Assembly (NCBI RefSeq): GCF_014212125.1
Contig: NZ_JACJVP010000055.1
Coordinates: forward strand, 37,411 to 101,410
DNA: 64,000 nucleotides
DNA from: Cohnella nanjingensis
GTDB lineage: Bacteria > Bacillota > Bacilli > Paenibacillales > Paenibacillaceae
Direction of reading: 5' to 3'
The notes under the pieces: model-generated
What the model saw: the letters and a program-made list of their open reading frames with translations, nothing else
Databases searched by the model: none
Told to the model about the DNA's origin: nothing
Program-made: the position numbers and the translations under genes
In this document: in pieces, positions 35,124 to 44,449 of the stretch
Layout: each line of letters starts with the position of its first letter
How positions within the stretch are numbered: position 1 is the first letter of the stretch

Positions 35124-36895
35124 AGATGACGTTCCGCTCCCGGTTGTTAGCCAGTTTTATATTCCTGATTGCCGTCCCGCTTATCGTGCTCGGGACCCTC
35201 TTCTATCGCACCAGCCTGCATGTCGTGACGGAACAAGCGCAGAAGAACGTATACGAGATCGTCAAGAAAAACAACGAGATTATGGACACCAAGCTGCGGA
35301 TCATAGACCAGAACAGCATGGCCTTGTTCGTAGACAAGGATTTGTTTCGAATATTTAATAACTTGAGACCTGAGAACAAGGCGGACCTGCTCGCCGCCGA
35401 TCGTCTAGTGTCCGATGCGTTAAGAAGATATTTCTCGCAAATCGATGACGTGTACGCCTACCAGCTATGGACGTCTTATTTTACTTTCGGCCAGACGCTG
35501 CCCCAAGGCGATCCGACGCGTTCGGATATTTACCGCGCAGCGCGGCAGGCGGGAGGCAAGATGGTTTGGTATCCCACCTACGACTTCGTAGATATGTTCG
35601 ATCAACCGTATTTAGCGAATGGAACGATCGATTTCCGCTATTTGTTCTCCGCGACGCGCATCCTTAATTTCTCCTATTTAAGCAATACGACCCTGGAGAA
35701 GATGGATACGGACATCGAACGGCCTGTGCTAACGATCAGCTTCAAATCGGACACGCTGAAATCCCTGTACGAGAAAAGTATTCCCGACGGTTCCCGCTAT
35801 TTGGTTCTAGATCCGGACAATCGCATCGTCGATAGCAGCGAGTCCGGTAGAATAACGCAAGTTTATAAGGACAATTGGGTGGAACAGCTTCAACAGGCCG
35901 GCAGCGGCACGCGAAGAATAACGCTGGACGGCGTGAATACGATCGTCTGCTTCGATCGCTCGCAAGTCACCGGATGGATGTCCATCGTCATGACGCCCGA
36001 ATCCACGCTCGTAGGCAGTCTCGTTCCGATCATCCGTGCCTCAACCACTCTTTTGGCCGCCATTATGGGAATCGTTGCGCTTATTTTCGCTTATTTTATC
36101 TCAGGCAGAATTACGAATCCGATCAAGAAGCTGCTCGGCGCGATGAAGTCCGTGGGCGAAGGGGACTTCCAAACACGGGTTGTTGTAAGCACCAATGACG
36201 AATTCGGGATTTTACTCCAGCGATTTAATCGGATGAACGATCGGATTCGTTTATTGGTTTCGGAAAATTACGAGATCAAATTAAAGGAACAGGAAGCGGA
36301 AATCCATGCGCTGAACAGGCAGATGAATCCTCATTTTCTATACAATACGTTAAACGTGATGAATTGGACGGCCATCGAGAACGATCAGAAGGAACTAAGC
36401 AAAATGCTTGTCTGCTTATCCAACATGCTGCACTATACTTCGCGGAAGGAATGGGGAGCCGTTCATCTATCCGAGGAAATCGAATGGATGAAAAACTACT
36501 TCTATATCATGTCCGTCCGATTCGAAGAGAAATTCACGGTCGGCTACGAGATCGATTCGATGCTCTACGACTATAAGATACCAAGACTGCTCTTCCAGCC
36601 GTTTGTCGAGAATGCCATCCTGCATGGTTTCGACCAAACCGAATCGGGGGGGCTCATTCGCATACGCGGTTGGATCGACGACGGAACCCGGTATTATGAA
36701 ATCGCGGATAACGGACGGGGCATGAGCGACGACACGATTCATGCTATTTTATATCGGGAATCGTCTTCAATAGGCATTAAGAACACCATAGCCCGTATCC
36801 GTCTGACCTACGGCGAAGCGTATGGGATCGTGATCTCCTCTGCGCCGGGTTTCGGAACAAAAGTAACCATCGCGCTTCCGCTGTACACCCAATAA
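35120..36895 (+). CDS. YesM-type sensor histidine kinase
   Basis: 591 residues. Membrane helix 1 is at about 8-30, an extracellular sensor of about 260 residues follows, helix 2 is near 305-325 (LLAAIMGIVALIFAYFISG), then HAMP (RITNPIKKLLGAMKSVGEGD), the His-kinase box NRQMNPHFLYNTLN with phospho-His405, and an ATPase domain (ADNGRGMSD). YesM kinases sense an extracellular or transporter-bound sugar ligand and phosphorylate their YesN partner. The start overlaps the regulator stop. The solute-binding lipoprotein gene follows behind its own promoter. Confidence 0.93.
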   Translation: MKMTFRSRLLASFIFLIAVPLIVLGTLFYRTSLHVVTEQAQKNVYEIVKKNNEIMDTKLRIIDQNSMALFVDKDLFRIFNNLRPENKADLLAADRLVSDALRRYFSQIDDVYAYQLWTSYFTFGQTLPQGDPTRSDIYRAARQAGGKMVWYPTYDFVDMFDQPYLANGTIDFRYLFSATRILNFSYLSNTTLEKMDTDIERPVLTISFKSDTLKSLYEKSIPDGSRYLVLDPDNRIVDSSESGRITQVYKDNWVEQLQQAGSGTRRITLDGVNTIVCFDRSQVTGWMSIVMTPESTLVGSLVPIIRASTTLLAAIMGIVALIFAYFISGRITNPIKKLLGAMKSVGEGDFQTRVVVSTNDEFGILLQRFNRMNDRIRLLVSENYEIKLKEQEAEIHALNRQMNPHFLYNTLNVMNWTAIENDQKELSKMLVCLSNMLHYTSRKEWGAVHLSEEIEWMKNYFYIMSVRFEEKFTVGYEIDSMLYDYKIPRLLFQPFVENAILHGFDQTESGGLIRIRGWIDDGTRYYEIADNGRGMSDDTIHAILYRESSSIGIKNTIARIRLTYGEAYGIVISSAPGFGTKVTIALPLYTQ

Positions 36896-36922
36896 TAGTC
36901 CACCATTCCAATCAGGTTCAGG

Positions 36923-36952
36923 TTATGTAAGCGCTGCATCCGGATCTATAAT
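36923..36952 (+). promoter_or_regulatory. Promoter with overlapping cre-like (CcpA) site before the ABC transporter
   Basis: TATAAT lies at 36947-36952. TGTAAGCGCTGCAT at 36926-36939 matches the catabolite-responsive element TGWAARCGYTWNCW at 12 of 14 positions and covers the -35 area, where CcpA would block RNA polymerase. It suggests glucose repression of the transporter and GH127 genes. Confidence 0.5.
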
Positions 36953-37013
36953 GAAACCATCATAGACTGCAGCTATGAATCCATAAGGGTTGAAATTGAA
37001 AGGGGTTCAGAAG

Positions 37014-38444
37014 ATGTCACGACAATCGAAATCCATATCCTTTCTGATGGCTGTTCTCTTGATGCTGGCCGCCATTCTTTCCGCTTGCACGAAGTCCGAC
37101 TCGAGCGCAAGCAATGGCAATGCCTCTTCTCCCGCCCATACGGCGAGCTCGGAATCCGGCAAAGCGGGGGCGAGTGAAGACATTACGCTTCGCATGACGG
37201 TATGGGGAGCCCCGGAGGAAGTGGCTGCTTACAAGGAGGCGATCGCCAAGTTCGAGAAGAAATATCCGAATATCACCGTAAAACTTCAGCATATTGCCGC
37301 CGACTATGATACCAAGCTCACGACGATGGTTGCGGGTAATGACGTGCCGGATATCGCGCAGATGGAATCCGGCAGCATCGCTTTCCCGCTTGCGGAGCAA
37401 GGCAAATTCTACAATCTCCAGGAATTTCTCTCGTCCGATCCGGAGATCAATGCGGAAAGACTGGTTCCGAATATCACGTATTCACTTGAACCTGGCAATA
37501 TAATCGGCTTAGGTCCGGGCCCCGAGTCATTCGGTTTGTTCTACAACGAAGATATTTTCAAAGATGCGGGCTTAACGCCCCCGCCGTCCAAAGCATCGGA
37601 AGCGTGGACATGGGATGAGTTCGTCGAAGTGGCCAAGAAACTGACGATCGACAGCAAGGGCAGAAATGCGACCGATGCCGGCTTTGATCCTAAGAACATT
37701 AAGCAGTATGGCGTTAACATCGGGACTTGGTGGGGAAGCTACAGCAACTTCATCTACTCCAATGGCGGGGACTTCGTCTCCGAGGACGGGAAGACCTTCG
37801 CTCTGAATCAACCGGCTGCGGTAGAAGCCCTTCAGAAAATAGCGGATTTGATCAATGTTTATCATGTCGCGCCTTCGCCGGTTCAAGCCAAGAACATTCC
37901 GGCCACGAATGTCGCGCTTCAGACGAAAAAAGTGGCAATGGCAATTGACGGGCAATGGGCCAGCGCAGGATTGGCTCAATCGAAATTCCATTTCAACGTG
38001 GGCGTAATTCCGACAATGAAAACGCCTATGACTACCGTCGTTTGCGGGATGTTCTCCATGTTCAAATCAACCAAACATCCCAAAGAAGCTTGGGAATTGA
38101 TGAAAGCGCTGCTTGACCCGGAAGCTTCGATCGACATGATTCAAGCCGGGACATGGATGCCCTCTTATAAAGACTGGTATACGGACCCGGCTATGCTCGC
38201 CAAATGGACGGAAAACCTGGATTCCCGGCCATCGGGTTATAAAGACGCTATCGTAGATGTTCTATTGAATAACAGCCACCAAACGCCAACGGGTTACGTG
38301 AAAAACTTCAACAAGATTATGGATATCGTTAATCCCGCTTTGGATAAAGTATGGCTCGGCCAACAAACCGCTCAAGAGGCGATGGATTCAATCGCGGATA
38401 AAGCGCAAGCTCAGGTACAGGGTCGTCGCGACGTGAAGGGATAA
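37014..38444 (+). CDS. ABC transporter sugar-binding lipoprotein
   Basis: 476 residues, family 1 extracellular solute-binding protein. Lipoprotein signal peptide with lipobox LSAC (LMLAAILSACTKSD), a Ser/Ala linker, then ITLRMTVWGAPEEVAAYKEA and the sugar-binding core (PESFGLFYNEDIFKDAGL; EAWTWDEFVEVAKKL). ATG 37014 is preferred to an upstream TTG because AAAGGGG lies 7 bases before it. It delivers an oligosaccharide to the two permeases that follow. No ATP-binding gene is nearby, so a shared MsmX-type ATPase is likely. Confidence 0.93.
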   Translation: MSRQSKSISFLMAVLLMLAAILSACTKSDSSASNGNASSPAHTASSESGKAGASEDITLRMTVWGAPEEVAAYKEAIAKFEKKYPNITVKLQHIAADYDTKLTTMVAGNDVPDIAQMESGSIAFPLAEQGKFYNLQEFLSSDPEINAERLVPNITYSLEPGNIIGLGPGPESFGLFYNEDIFKDAGLTPPPSKASEAWTWDEFVEVAKKLTIDSKGRNATDAGFDPKNIKQYGVNIGTWWGSYSNFIYSNGGDFVSEDGKTFALNQPAAVEALQKIADLINVYHVAPSPVQAKNIPATNVALQTKKVAMAIDGQWASAGLAQSKFHFNVGVIPTMKTPMTTVVCGMFSMFKSTKHPKEAWELMKALLDPEASIDMIQAGTWMPSYKDWYTDPAMLAKWTENLDSRPSGYKDAIVDVLLNNSHQTPTGYVKNFNKIMDIVNPALDKVWLGQQTAQEAMDSIADKAQAQVQGRRDVKG

Positions 38445-38540
38445 GGGGTCAAAGAAAAAGCGTTTATCATTGCGGGAGACGGCGTTCTTCCTAAAGATCG
38501 CCGTTCTCCTAAGCGGGAAGCTTTGAGATCGGAGGTATGC

Positions 38541-39428
38541 ATGAGAAAAGGACTATTCTACGGGTTGTTGTTCACTTCGCCCGCCATACTCGGGTTTATC
38601 ATCTTCACTTTGGGTCCCATGATTGCCAGCTTGGTGCTTAGCTTGACGGATTATAACGTATTCAAAGCGCATACCTCGTTCGTCGGAATCGATCATTATT
38701 CCAAGATGTTCTCGGGCGAGGATGAACTATTCTATAAATCGCTTGGCATTACTTTCTACTTCGTCATTCTTCGGGTACCTGCCGTTATTATCGTTTCCTT
38801 TGCGATTGCCCTGCTTCTTAACCTGAATGTTAGAGGAAGAGCCCTATTCCGCACGATCATCTACCTGCCCAGCATCGTGCCGGCGGTCGCATCGGCCATG
38901 ATCTGGATGTGGCTTCTTAATCCCGATCTGGGCCTTGCCAACTCCGTGCTCAGTTGGTTGCATCTGCCGACCAGCAATTGGTTGTATTCGGAGGGCAGCG
39001 TTATCCCGTCCGTCGTGCTTACGACGTTGTGGGGAATCGGCGGTACGGTCATTATATTCCTCGCGGGGCTGTCGGGTATTCCAAAGCCGTATTACGAGGC
39101 GATCGACGTGGATGGGGGCGGGTGGTACAGCAAGCTGCGTCACATTACGATTCCGATGGTCACGCCGACGATCTTCTTCAATACCATTATGACGATCATC
39201 GGTTCCTTCCAGGTGTTTAACGAAGCTTATATCCTAACGCAGGGCGGACCGAACAATCAGAGTTTATTTTATGTGTTCTACCTCTGGCGAACAGGTTTCC
39301 GGGATACCGAGATGGGGTATGCGTCTGCGCTGGCGTGGGTATTGTTCATCATTATCCTATTTTTCACCTTTATTGTGTTCAAAACCTCGAAGTCATGGGT
39401 GCATTACGAAGGAGGGGAGCGTACGTGA
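38541..39428 (+). CDS. Sugar ABC transporter permease (MalF/LacF-like)
   Basis: 295 residues with six membrane helices. The EAA motif that contacts the ATPase is visible as YYEAIDVDGGGWYSKLRHIT. CGGAGGT lies 5-6 bases before ATG 38541, which is preferred to the in-frame ATG six codons upstream. The stop overlaps the second permease start (GTGA). Confidence 0.93.
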   Translation: MRKGLFYGLLFTSPAILGFIIFTLGPMIASLVLSLTDYNVFKAHTSFVGIDHYSKMFSGEDELFYKSLGITFYFVILRVPAVIIVSFAIALLLNLNVRGRALFRTIIYLPSIVPAVASAMIWMWLLNPDLGLANSVLSWLHLPTSNWLYSEGSVIPSVVLTTLWGIGGTVIIFLAGLSGIPKPYYEAIDVDGGGWYSKLRHITIPMVTPTIFFNTIMTIIGSFQVFNEAYILTQGGPNNQSLFYVFYLWRTGFRDTEMGYASALAWVLFIIILFFTFIVFKTSKSWVHYEGGERT

Positions 39429-40255
39429 GGCAATCGAAGCTTACGCTTACGGCAGGCTATGCGGCTCTATTATTGATCTCAGCCCTGTTTATTATTCCGT
39501 TCGTATGGTTGCTGCGAAGTTCGCTCATGGATTTATCGCAAATTTTCACCATGCCGCCGGAGTGGATTCCGACGCCTTTCCATTGGGACAATTTCCATCG
39601 AGCGCTCACGATCCTGCCGTTCGGCACCTTCTTCACCAATACGCTTATCATCGTGGTCAGCGTTATTGTTGGCACTGTTGTTACAAGCAGTATCGCGGCG
39701 TTCGGGTTCTCGCGGATTCCATGGAAAGGAAGGGACACCGTATTCGGCATTCTGATGTCAAGCATGATGCTGCCGGCGGCCGTAACCCTTATTCCGAGCT
39801 TTCTCGGTTGGCAGATGCTAGGCTTCTATGACACGTATTACCCGTTGATCGTACCGGCTTATTTCGGTGGCGGAATCTTCAATATCTTCCTGCTGCGTCA
39901 ATTCTATTTAACCATTCCGCGAGATTTCGATGAAGCGGCTTTCGTGGACGGAGCAACTTATTTACAAATCTACATGAGAATTATAATGCCTCTAAGCCGT
40001 TCAGCTATAATAGTAGTAGCTTTATTCAGCTTCTTGGGATCATGGAACGATTTCATGGGACCGCTCATTTATTTGAAAAGCGACAGCCTATTTACCCTTG
40101 CGCTCGGGCTGCAGATGTTTCAAGGTTCCTATACCGCGCAATGGGATCTGCTCATGGCGGCTTCGGCAGCCGTCGTGCTGCCCTGCGTCATCGTGTTTCT
40201 GATCGGGCAGCGTTACTTCCTTGAAGGGATTACGTTGACTGGCCTGAAAGGATAA
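39425..40255 (+). CDS. Sugar ABC transporter permease (MalG/AraQ-like)
   Basis: 276 residues, six helices, with the EAA motif as FDEAAFVDGATYLQIYMRI and an ending LEGITLTGLKG that is typical of the MalG/AraQ group. GTG 39425 has GGAGGGGAG about 6 bases upstream and overlaps the preceding stop. It forms the transport channel with the first permease. Confidence 0.94.
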   Translation: MRQSKLTLTAGYAALLLISALFIIPFVWLLRSSLMDLSQIFTMPPEWIPTPFHWDNFHRALTILPFGTFFTNTLIIVVSVIVGTVVTSSIAAFGFSRIPWKGRDTVFGILMSSMMLPAAVTLIPSFLGWQMLGFYDTYYPLIVPAYFGGGIFNIFLLRQFYLTIPRDFDEAAFVDGATYLQIYMRIIMPLSRSAIIVVALFSFLGSWNDFMGPLIYLKSDSLFTLALGLQMFQGSYTAQWDLLMAASAAVVLPCVIVFLIGQRYFLEGITLTGLKG

Positions 40256-40281
40256 GCGAACGAAAGAGAGGAAAAATCGGA

Positions 40282-42123
40282 ATGACACAAATTGAAGCCC
40301 AATTGATGAATTGGCAGAGCGTTCCCTTTACGAAAGTGAAAATCGATGACGCTTTCTGGCGTCCGCGTCTCGAAGTCCTAAGCAAAGTCACGATCAAAAC
40401 CTGCCTGTCCCAATGCGAAGAAACCGGGCGCATATCGAATTTCGCTAAGGCTGCCGGTCTGATGGAAGGAGAATTCGAAGGCATCTACTTCAACGACTCC
40501 GACGTGTACAAGGTGCTCGAAGGTGCAGCCTATCTGCTGATGTCGAACAGGGATCCGGAGCTGGAAGCGGAAATCGACCGGATCATCGAGCTTATCGCCG
40601 CCGCGCAGGAAGCGGATGGCTATTTGTGTACCTACTATACGTTAGTAGCGCCTGAGAGCAAATGGACGGATATGGAAAAACACGAAATGTATAATGGCGG
40701 TCATTTGATCGAGGCGGCGGTCGCTTATTATGAAGCGACGGGCAAACGCAAGCTTCTCGATGTCGCCTGCAGGATGGTTGACCATTACGATCGCGAATTC
40801 GGCCCCGGTAAACGTCATTGGGTAGAAGGGCATGAGGAAATCGAACTGGCTCTCGTGAAGCTGTATCGCGTTACGCATGAGGAGCGTTATTGGAAACTCG
40901 CTCTTTGGCTGTTAGAGGAACGTGGGCACGGTCACGGAAAAGGCGCGATATGGGATAAAGAAGAATGGGGACCGGCATACTGCCAGGACGACGTTCCGGT
41001 TCGAGACATCGAGAAGGTGACCGGGCACGCCGTCCGCGCTATGTATCTATACACGGCAATGGCGGATGTCGTTCACGCTTCAGGCGATCCGGCCTATGTC
41101 GATGCCTTGCATCGCGTATGGGCGCATACATGGGAGCGCAACATGTACGTGACGGGAGGAATCGGACCTTCCTTGCATAATGAAGGCTTTACCCAGGATT
41201 ACGATCTTCCGAACGAAACCGCCTATTGCGAGACTTGCGCCGCAGTCGCAATGGTGTTCTGGAATCATCGGATGAATCTGCTGTTCGGTGACGCCAAATA
41301 TGCGGATGTGGTGGAGCGTGAAATGTACAATGGTGCTTTAGCCGGAATTTCGTTGTCCGGCGACAAGTTTTTCTACGTCAATCCGCTGGCGTCAAAAGGC
41401 GACCACCACCGCGTAGAATGGTTCGGCACGTCCTGTTGCCCGACAAATTTGGTACGGTATCTGCCTTCCATAGGCCAGTACGCTTATGCCAGGACGGACG
41501 ATGGGCTCGTCGTCAATCAATTCATGAATGGCGAAGCGGAATTCGAGGTCGGCAACGGGCTTAACGTAAAGCTGAAACAAACGACGAATTACCCGTGGGA
41601 CGGCAAGATCGAGCTTGCGGTTAACCCTGAACGAACGGGGAAATTCGTCATTCGATTACGCGTGCCGGGTTGGTGCAGAGGCTACAAGCTTAAGGTCGGC
41701 GGCGAGAGCCTCTTCGGAGCCGAGGCACTGAACGATCGGGGCTACCTTGCGCTTGATCGGGAATGGTCGCAGGGAGATTCCATCGTACTTGAACTGGATA
41801 TGCCTGTGGAGGTCGTGCGCGCCAGGGCGGAGGTCGAAGCCAATCGCGGTCGTCTTGCCATTCAGCGAGGTCCGATCATCTATTGCATGGAGCAGGCGGA
41901 TCATCCGGCATCATCCTTTGACAGCCGTACTTTCTTGGCTCGGGAGAAGCTGCAGATCAACCACCGTCCCGATTTGCTTGGCGGAGTGACCGTTCTGACC
42001 GGCAGGGACGGCGAAGGGAGCCCTTGTTTATTCATTCCCTACTATGCATGGGACAATAGGGAGCAAGGCTTTATGCAGGTTTGGATTCGCGAGGCGGAAG
42101 ATCGGCAGTTGTATATTTATTGA
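40282..42123 (+). CDS. Beta-L-arabinofuranosidase, glycoside hydrolase family 127
   Basis: 613 residues, no signal peptide, so cytoplasmic. GH127 uses a zinc-bound cysteine as nucleophile; the expected residues are present as Glu317 and Cys319 (YCETCAAV) and Cys385-Cys386 (SCCPTN), where the second or first of the pair is the nucleophile by family comparison. It would release L-arabinofuranose from imported beta-linked arabino-oligosaccharides, as found on hydroxyproline-rich plant glycoproteins. Its place at the end of the transporter genes predicts the transported substrate. GAGAGGA precedes the ATG. Confidence 0.93.
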   Translation: MTQIEAQLMNWQSVPFTKVKIDDAFWRPRLEVLSKVTIKTCLSQCEETGRISNFAKAAGLMEGEFEGIYFNDSDVYKVLEGAAYLLMSNRDPELEAEIDRIIELIAAAQEADGYLCTYYTLVAPESKWTDMEKHEMYNGGHLIEAAVAYYEATGKRKLLDVACRMVDHYDREFGPGKRHWVEGHEEIELALVKLYRVTHEERYWKLALWLLEERGHGHGKGAIWDKEEWGPAYCQDDVPVRDIEKVTGHAVRAMYLYTAMADVVHASGDPAYVDALHRVWAHTWERNMYVTGGIGPSLHNEGFTQDYDLPNETAYCETCAAVAMVFWNHRMNLLFGDAKYADVVEREMYNGALAGISLSGDKFFYVNPLASKGDHHRVEWFGTSCCPTNLVRYLPSIGQYAYARTDDGLVVNQFMNGEAEFEVGNGLNVKLKQTTNYPWDGKIELAVNPERTGKFVIRLRVPGWCRGYKLKVGGESLFGAEALNDRGYLALDREWSQGDSIVLELDMPVEVVRARAEVEANRGRLAIQRGPIIYCMEQADHPASSFDSRTFLAREKLQINHRPDLLGGVTVLTGRDGEGSPCLFIPYYAWDNREQGFMQVWIREAEDRQLYIY

Positions 42124-42223
42124 AGAGGGATAGAAGCAATGCTGGTCTGACCCGGACGCGCAGTGATAAGATAGTGGCAATGGAAGGCACGCCGGGAAGG
42201 CGCGCGGGGGAGGATAGGCGGCA

Positions 42224-42859
42224 TTGTTAGCGAGGTTTGCAACGGTTAGGCAGTACGGTCAGGCGGAGATCGTCATCAAGAAGTCGCGGTTCATCGGTCA
42301 TGCGCGGCCGGTCGCCTCCGAAGAAGAGGCGGTCGCTTTTATCGAGGAGATCAAGAAGCGTCATTGGGACGCTACCCATAACTGCTCGGCCTACGTCGTC
42401 GGCGAACGAGACGAATATCAGAAGGCGCTGGACGACGGGGAACCGAGCGGGACGGCGGGCAAGCCGATCCTCGAAGTCATCAAGCACCGCGGGATCAAGA
42501 ACACCGCGGTCGTGGTCACCCGCTACTTCGGGGGGATCATGCTGGGCGCGGGCGGGTTGGTCCGGGCTTATACGGACGGCGCGGTCGCCGGCATCGATGC
42601 GGCGGAACAGATCTTGAAGGTGCTGCACCGCGAGATCTACGTCGAGCTGGACTATACTTGGTACGGCAAGCTGGAGAACGAGCTGCGCGGCCGGGGCGTG
42701 CGCGTCGGAGACGTCTCGTTCACCGACCGGGTGCGCGTGCTATGTCTGCCCGAAGCCGTGGAGGCCGAGCGCTTTCAGGCGTGGATCACGGACCTGACGC
42801 AGGGTCAAGCGATCCAGGAGCAAGGCGAAGAACGGTACTTTATCGAGAACGAGGCTTAG
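42224..42859 (+). CDS. YigZ/IMPACT-family protein
   Basis: 211 residues. The UPF0029 N-terminal domain shows IKKSRFIGHARPVASEEEA, the conserved HNCSAYVVG and DDGEPSGTAGKPIL, and VVVTRYFGGIMLGAGGLVRA, followed by a small DUF1949 tail. The family is related to the eukaryotic translation regulator IMPACT; the bacterial role is not settled. It starts with TTG 42224 about 10 bases after GGGGGAGGA. Confidence 0.92.
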   Translation: MLARFATVRQYGQAEIVIKKSRFIGHARPVASEEEAVAFIEEIKKRHWDATHNCSAYVVGERDEYQKALDDGEPSGTAGKPILEVIKHRGIKNTAVVVTRYFGGIMLGAGGLVRAYTDGAVAGIDAAEQILKVLHREIYVELDYTWYGKLENELRGRGVRVGDVSFTDRVRVLCLPEAVEAERFQAWITDLTQGQAIQEQGEERYFIENEA

Positions 42860-42905
42860 CGAAACACAACCGGGAACGAAGTTTAAACGGAGCCCCATGG
42901 AAAGC

Positions 42906-42948
42906 GAACCTCCATCCCCGCCTGAACAGGCGGAGATGGAGGTTCTTT
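42906..42948. terminator. Bidirectional terminator between yigZ-like and yjbQ-like genes
   Basis: GAACCTCCATC pairs with GATGGAGGTTC, with an inner CCGCCTG / CAGGCGG stem, in the convergent gap; TTT follows on the right. Confidence 0.75.
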
Positions 42949-43029
42949 GGCATGGCGCGTGAATGGCCGGTCAACCGGCTCGTCCGACGGCAGCGCGCGG
43001 CTGTCGGACGTGCATGCCTGGTATCCCGC

Positions 43030-43431
43030 CTAATCGGCCATCAACTTCACGATATATTCGCGTTCCCGGGGACCGTCGAATTCGCAGAAGTAGATGCCCT
43101 GCCACCGGCCTAGCAGCAGTTTGCCGTCGGCGATGACGACGGTCTGCGAGGCGCCGGTCGTGATCGCTTTGAGATGGGAGGCCGTGTTGCCCTCGGCATG
43201 CCGGTACTTCGGGTGCTGCCAAGGATAGACCTCGTTCAGCCGCATCAGCACGTCGTGCTTGACGTCGGGGTCGGCGTTCTCGTTGATGGCGATGCCGGCC
43301 GTCGTATGCGGGCAATAGACGACGGCGATCCCTTCCTGGATGCCCGACCGGCCGATCAGGGCGGCGACTTGGCGGGTCACGTCGATCATCTCGTCGCGTC
43401 TCGTCGTGCGAAGCTGCTCTTTAAAACGCAT
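43030..43431 (-). CDS. YjbQ/UPF0047-family protein
   Basis: 133 residues, typical length. Family motifs are VYCPHTTAGIAINENADPDV, HAEGNTASHLKA and GKLLLGRWQGIYFCEFDGP. Members have weak thiamine-phosphate synthase activity in vitro; the real role is uncertain. GGAGGTT lies before the ATG on the minus strand. Convergent with the YigZ-like gene. Confidence 0.92.
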   Translation of the reverse strand: MRFKEQLRTTRRDEMIDVTRQVAALIGRSGIQEGIAVVYCPHTTAGIAINENADPDVKHDVLMRLNEVYPWQHPKYRHAEGNTASHLKAITTGASQTVVIADGKLLLGRWQGIYFCEFDGPREREYIVKLMAD

Positions 43432-43544
43432 GATAAACCTCCGTGGATGAAGATGGAAATATTATAAACGTTATTCGCCCATAAGCGTAATATATATGGG
43501 CTATAAATTCCGCTGATTATTTCCTCCAATTTGGTCTTAAGTCA

Positions 43545-43603
43545 TTGACGAATTCCGATCTCATCTGATAAATTAACAATACCAACTAAATAAATAGGAA
43601 TTA
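43545..43603 (+). promoter_or_regulatory. Promoter and possible CymR box before cysT
   Basis: TTGACG at 43545-43550 and GATAAA at 43567-43572 with a 16-base spacer. Just downstream, TACCAACTAAATAAATAGG plus AATT (43579-43603) resembles the AT-rich ATAGGAATT-type site of CymR, the cysteine-metabolism repressor of Bacillales. The position would block transcription when cysteine is plentiful. The motif match is from memory of the consensus. Confidence 0.4.
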
Positions 43604-43633
43604 AGTAATTGCCCATCCTGGAGGTTCGCATAC

Positions 43634-44449
43634 GTGACTAACATGCTGCAGAGCCGATGGTGGAGCTGGGGATTTCGCAGCGCCGTCCTGCTTTATTTCG
43701 TCTTGCTCATCGTATTTCCGATTCTCGGCATCTACGGACAGTCGTTGTCCGGCGGATGGCACGCTTTTCTCGACAACGTGACGGAAGCGCTGGCTTGGAA
43801 GTCGGTGCTGCTGACCGTCAAGCTGGCGCTCATCTCGACGGCGATCAACGCGGCGATCGGGACGATGGCGGCCTGGGTGCTCATCCGTTATCGCTTCCCG
43901 GGCAGACGGTTGTTGAACAGCTTGGTCGACCTGCCCTTCGCGCTCCCGACCGCGGTCGTCGGCCTCATGATCCTGCTCCTGCTGGGACCAAGGAGCCCGA
44001 TCGGCCAAGGCGCGGAATCGCTTGGCTTCACGATCCTGTTCCATGAACCGGCCATCGTGATCGCGATGGTGTTCGTGACCTTCCCGTTCGTCATCCGTTC
44101 CGTTCAGCCGCTGCTGGAGGAGCTGGACGCCTCGGAGGAGGAGGCAGCTTATACGATGGGGGCTTCTCCCGCGAGAACCTTTTTCCGCGTCATCCTGCCC
44201 TGCATGCTGCCCGGCATCGCGAGCGGCGCGATGCTGGCCTTCTCCCGCGCGCTGGCGGAGTTCGGGGCGGTCGTCCTCGTAGCCGGCAATATCCCCGGCA
44301 AGACGCTGATCGCCTCGGTCTATATCTTCGGCGAGATCGAGAGCGACAATCCGGCCGGCGCGGCGGCGATATCGGTCCTCCTGCTCACGCTGTCCTTCCT
44401 CATCCTCTGGATCGTCAACTACGTACAGACGAGGAGGACGGGACGATGA
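43634..44449 (+). CDS. cysT: Sulfate ABC transporter permease CysT
   Basis: 271 residues with about six membrane helices and the permease motif EEEAAYTMGASPARTFFRVI. SLVDLPFALPTAVVGLMIL is characteristic of the CysT/CysU branch. GTG 43634 has TGGAGG about 8 bases upstream. It overlaps cysW by 4 bases and forms the sulfate/thiosulfate channel with it. Confidence 0.95.
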   Translation: MTNMLQSRWWSWGFRSAVLLYFVLLIVFPILGIYGQSLSGGWHAFLDNVTEALAWKSVLLTVKLALISTAINAAIGTMAAWVLIRYRFPGRRLLNSLVDLPFALPTAVVGLMILLLLGPRSPIGQGAESLGFTILFHEPAIVIAMVFVTFPFVIRSVQPLLEELDASEEEAAYTMGASPARTFFRVILPCMLPGIASGAMLAFSRALAEFGAVVLVAGNIPGKTLIASVYIFGEIESDNPAGAAAISVLLLTLSFLILWIVNYVQTRRTGR

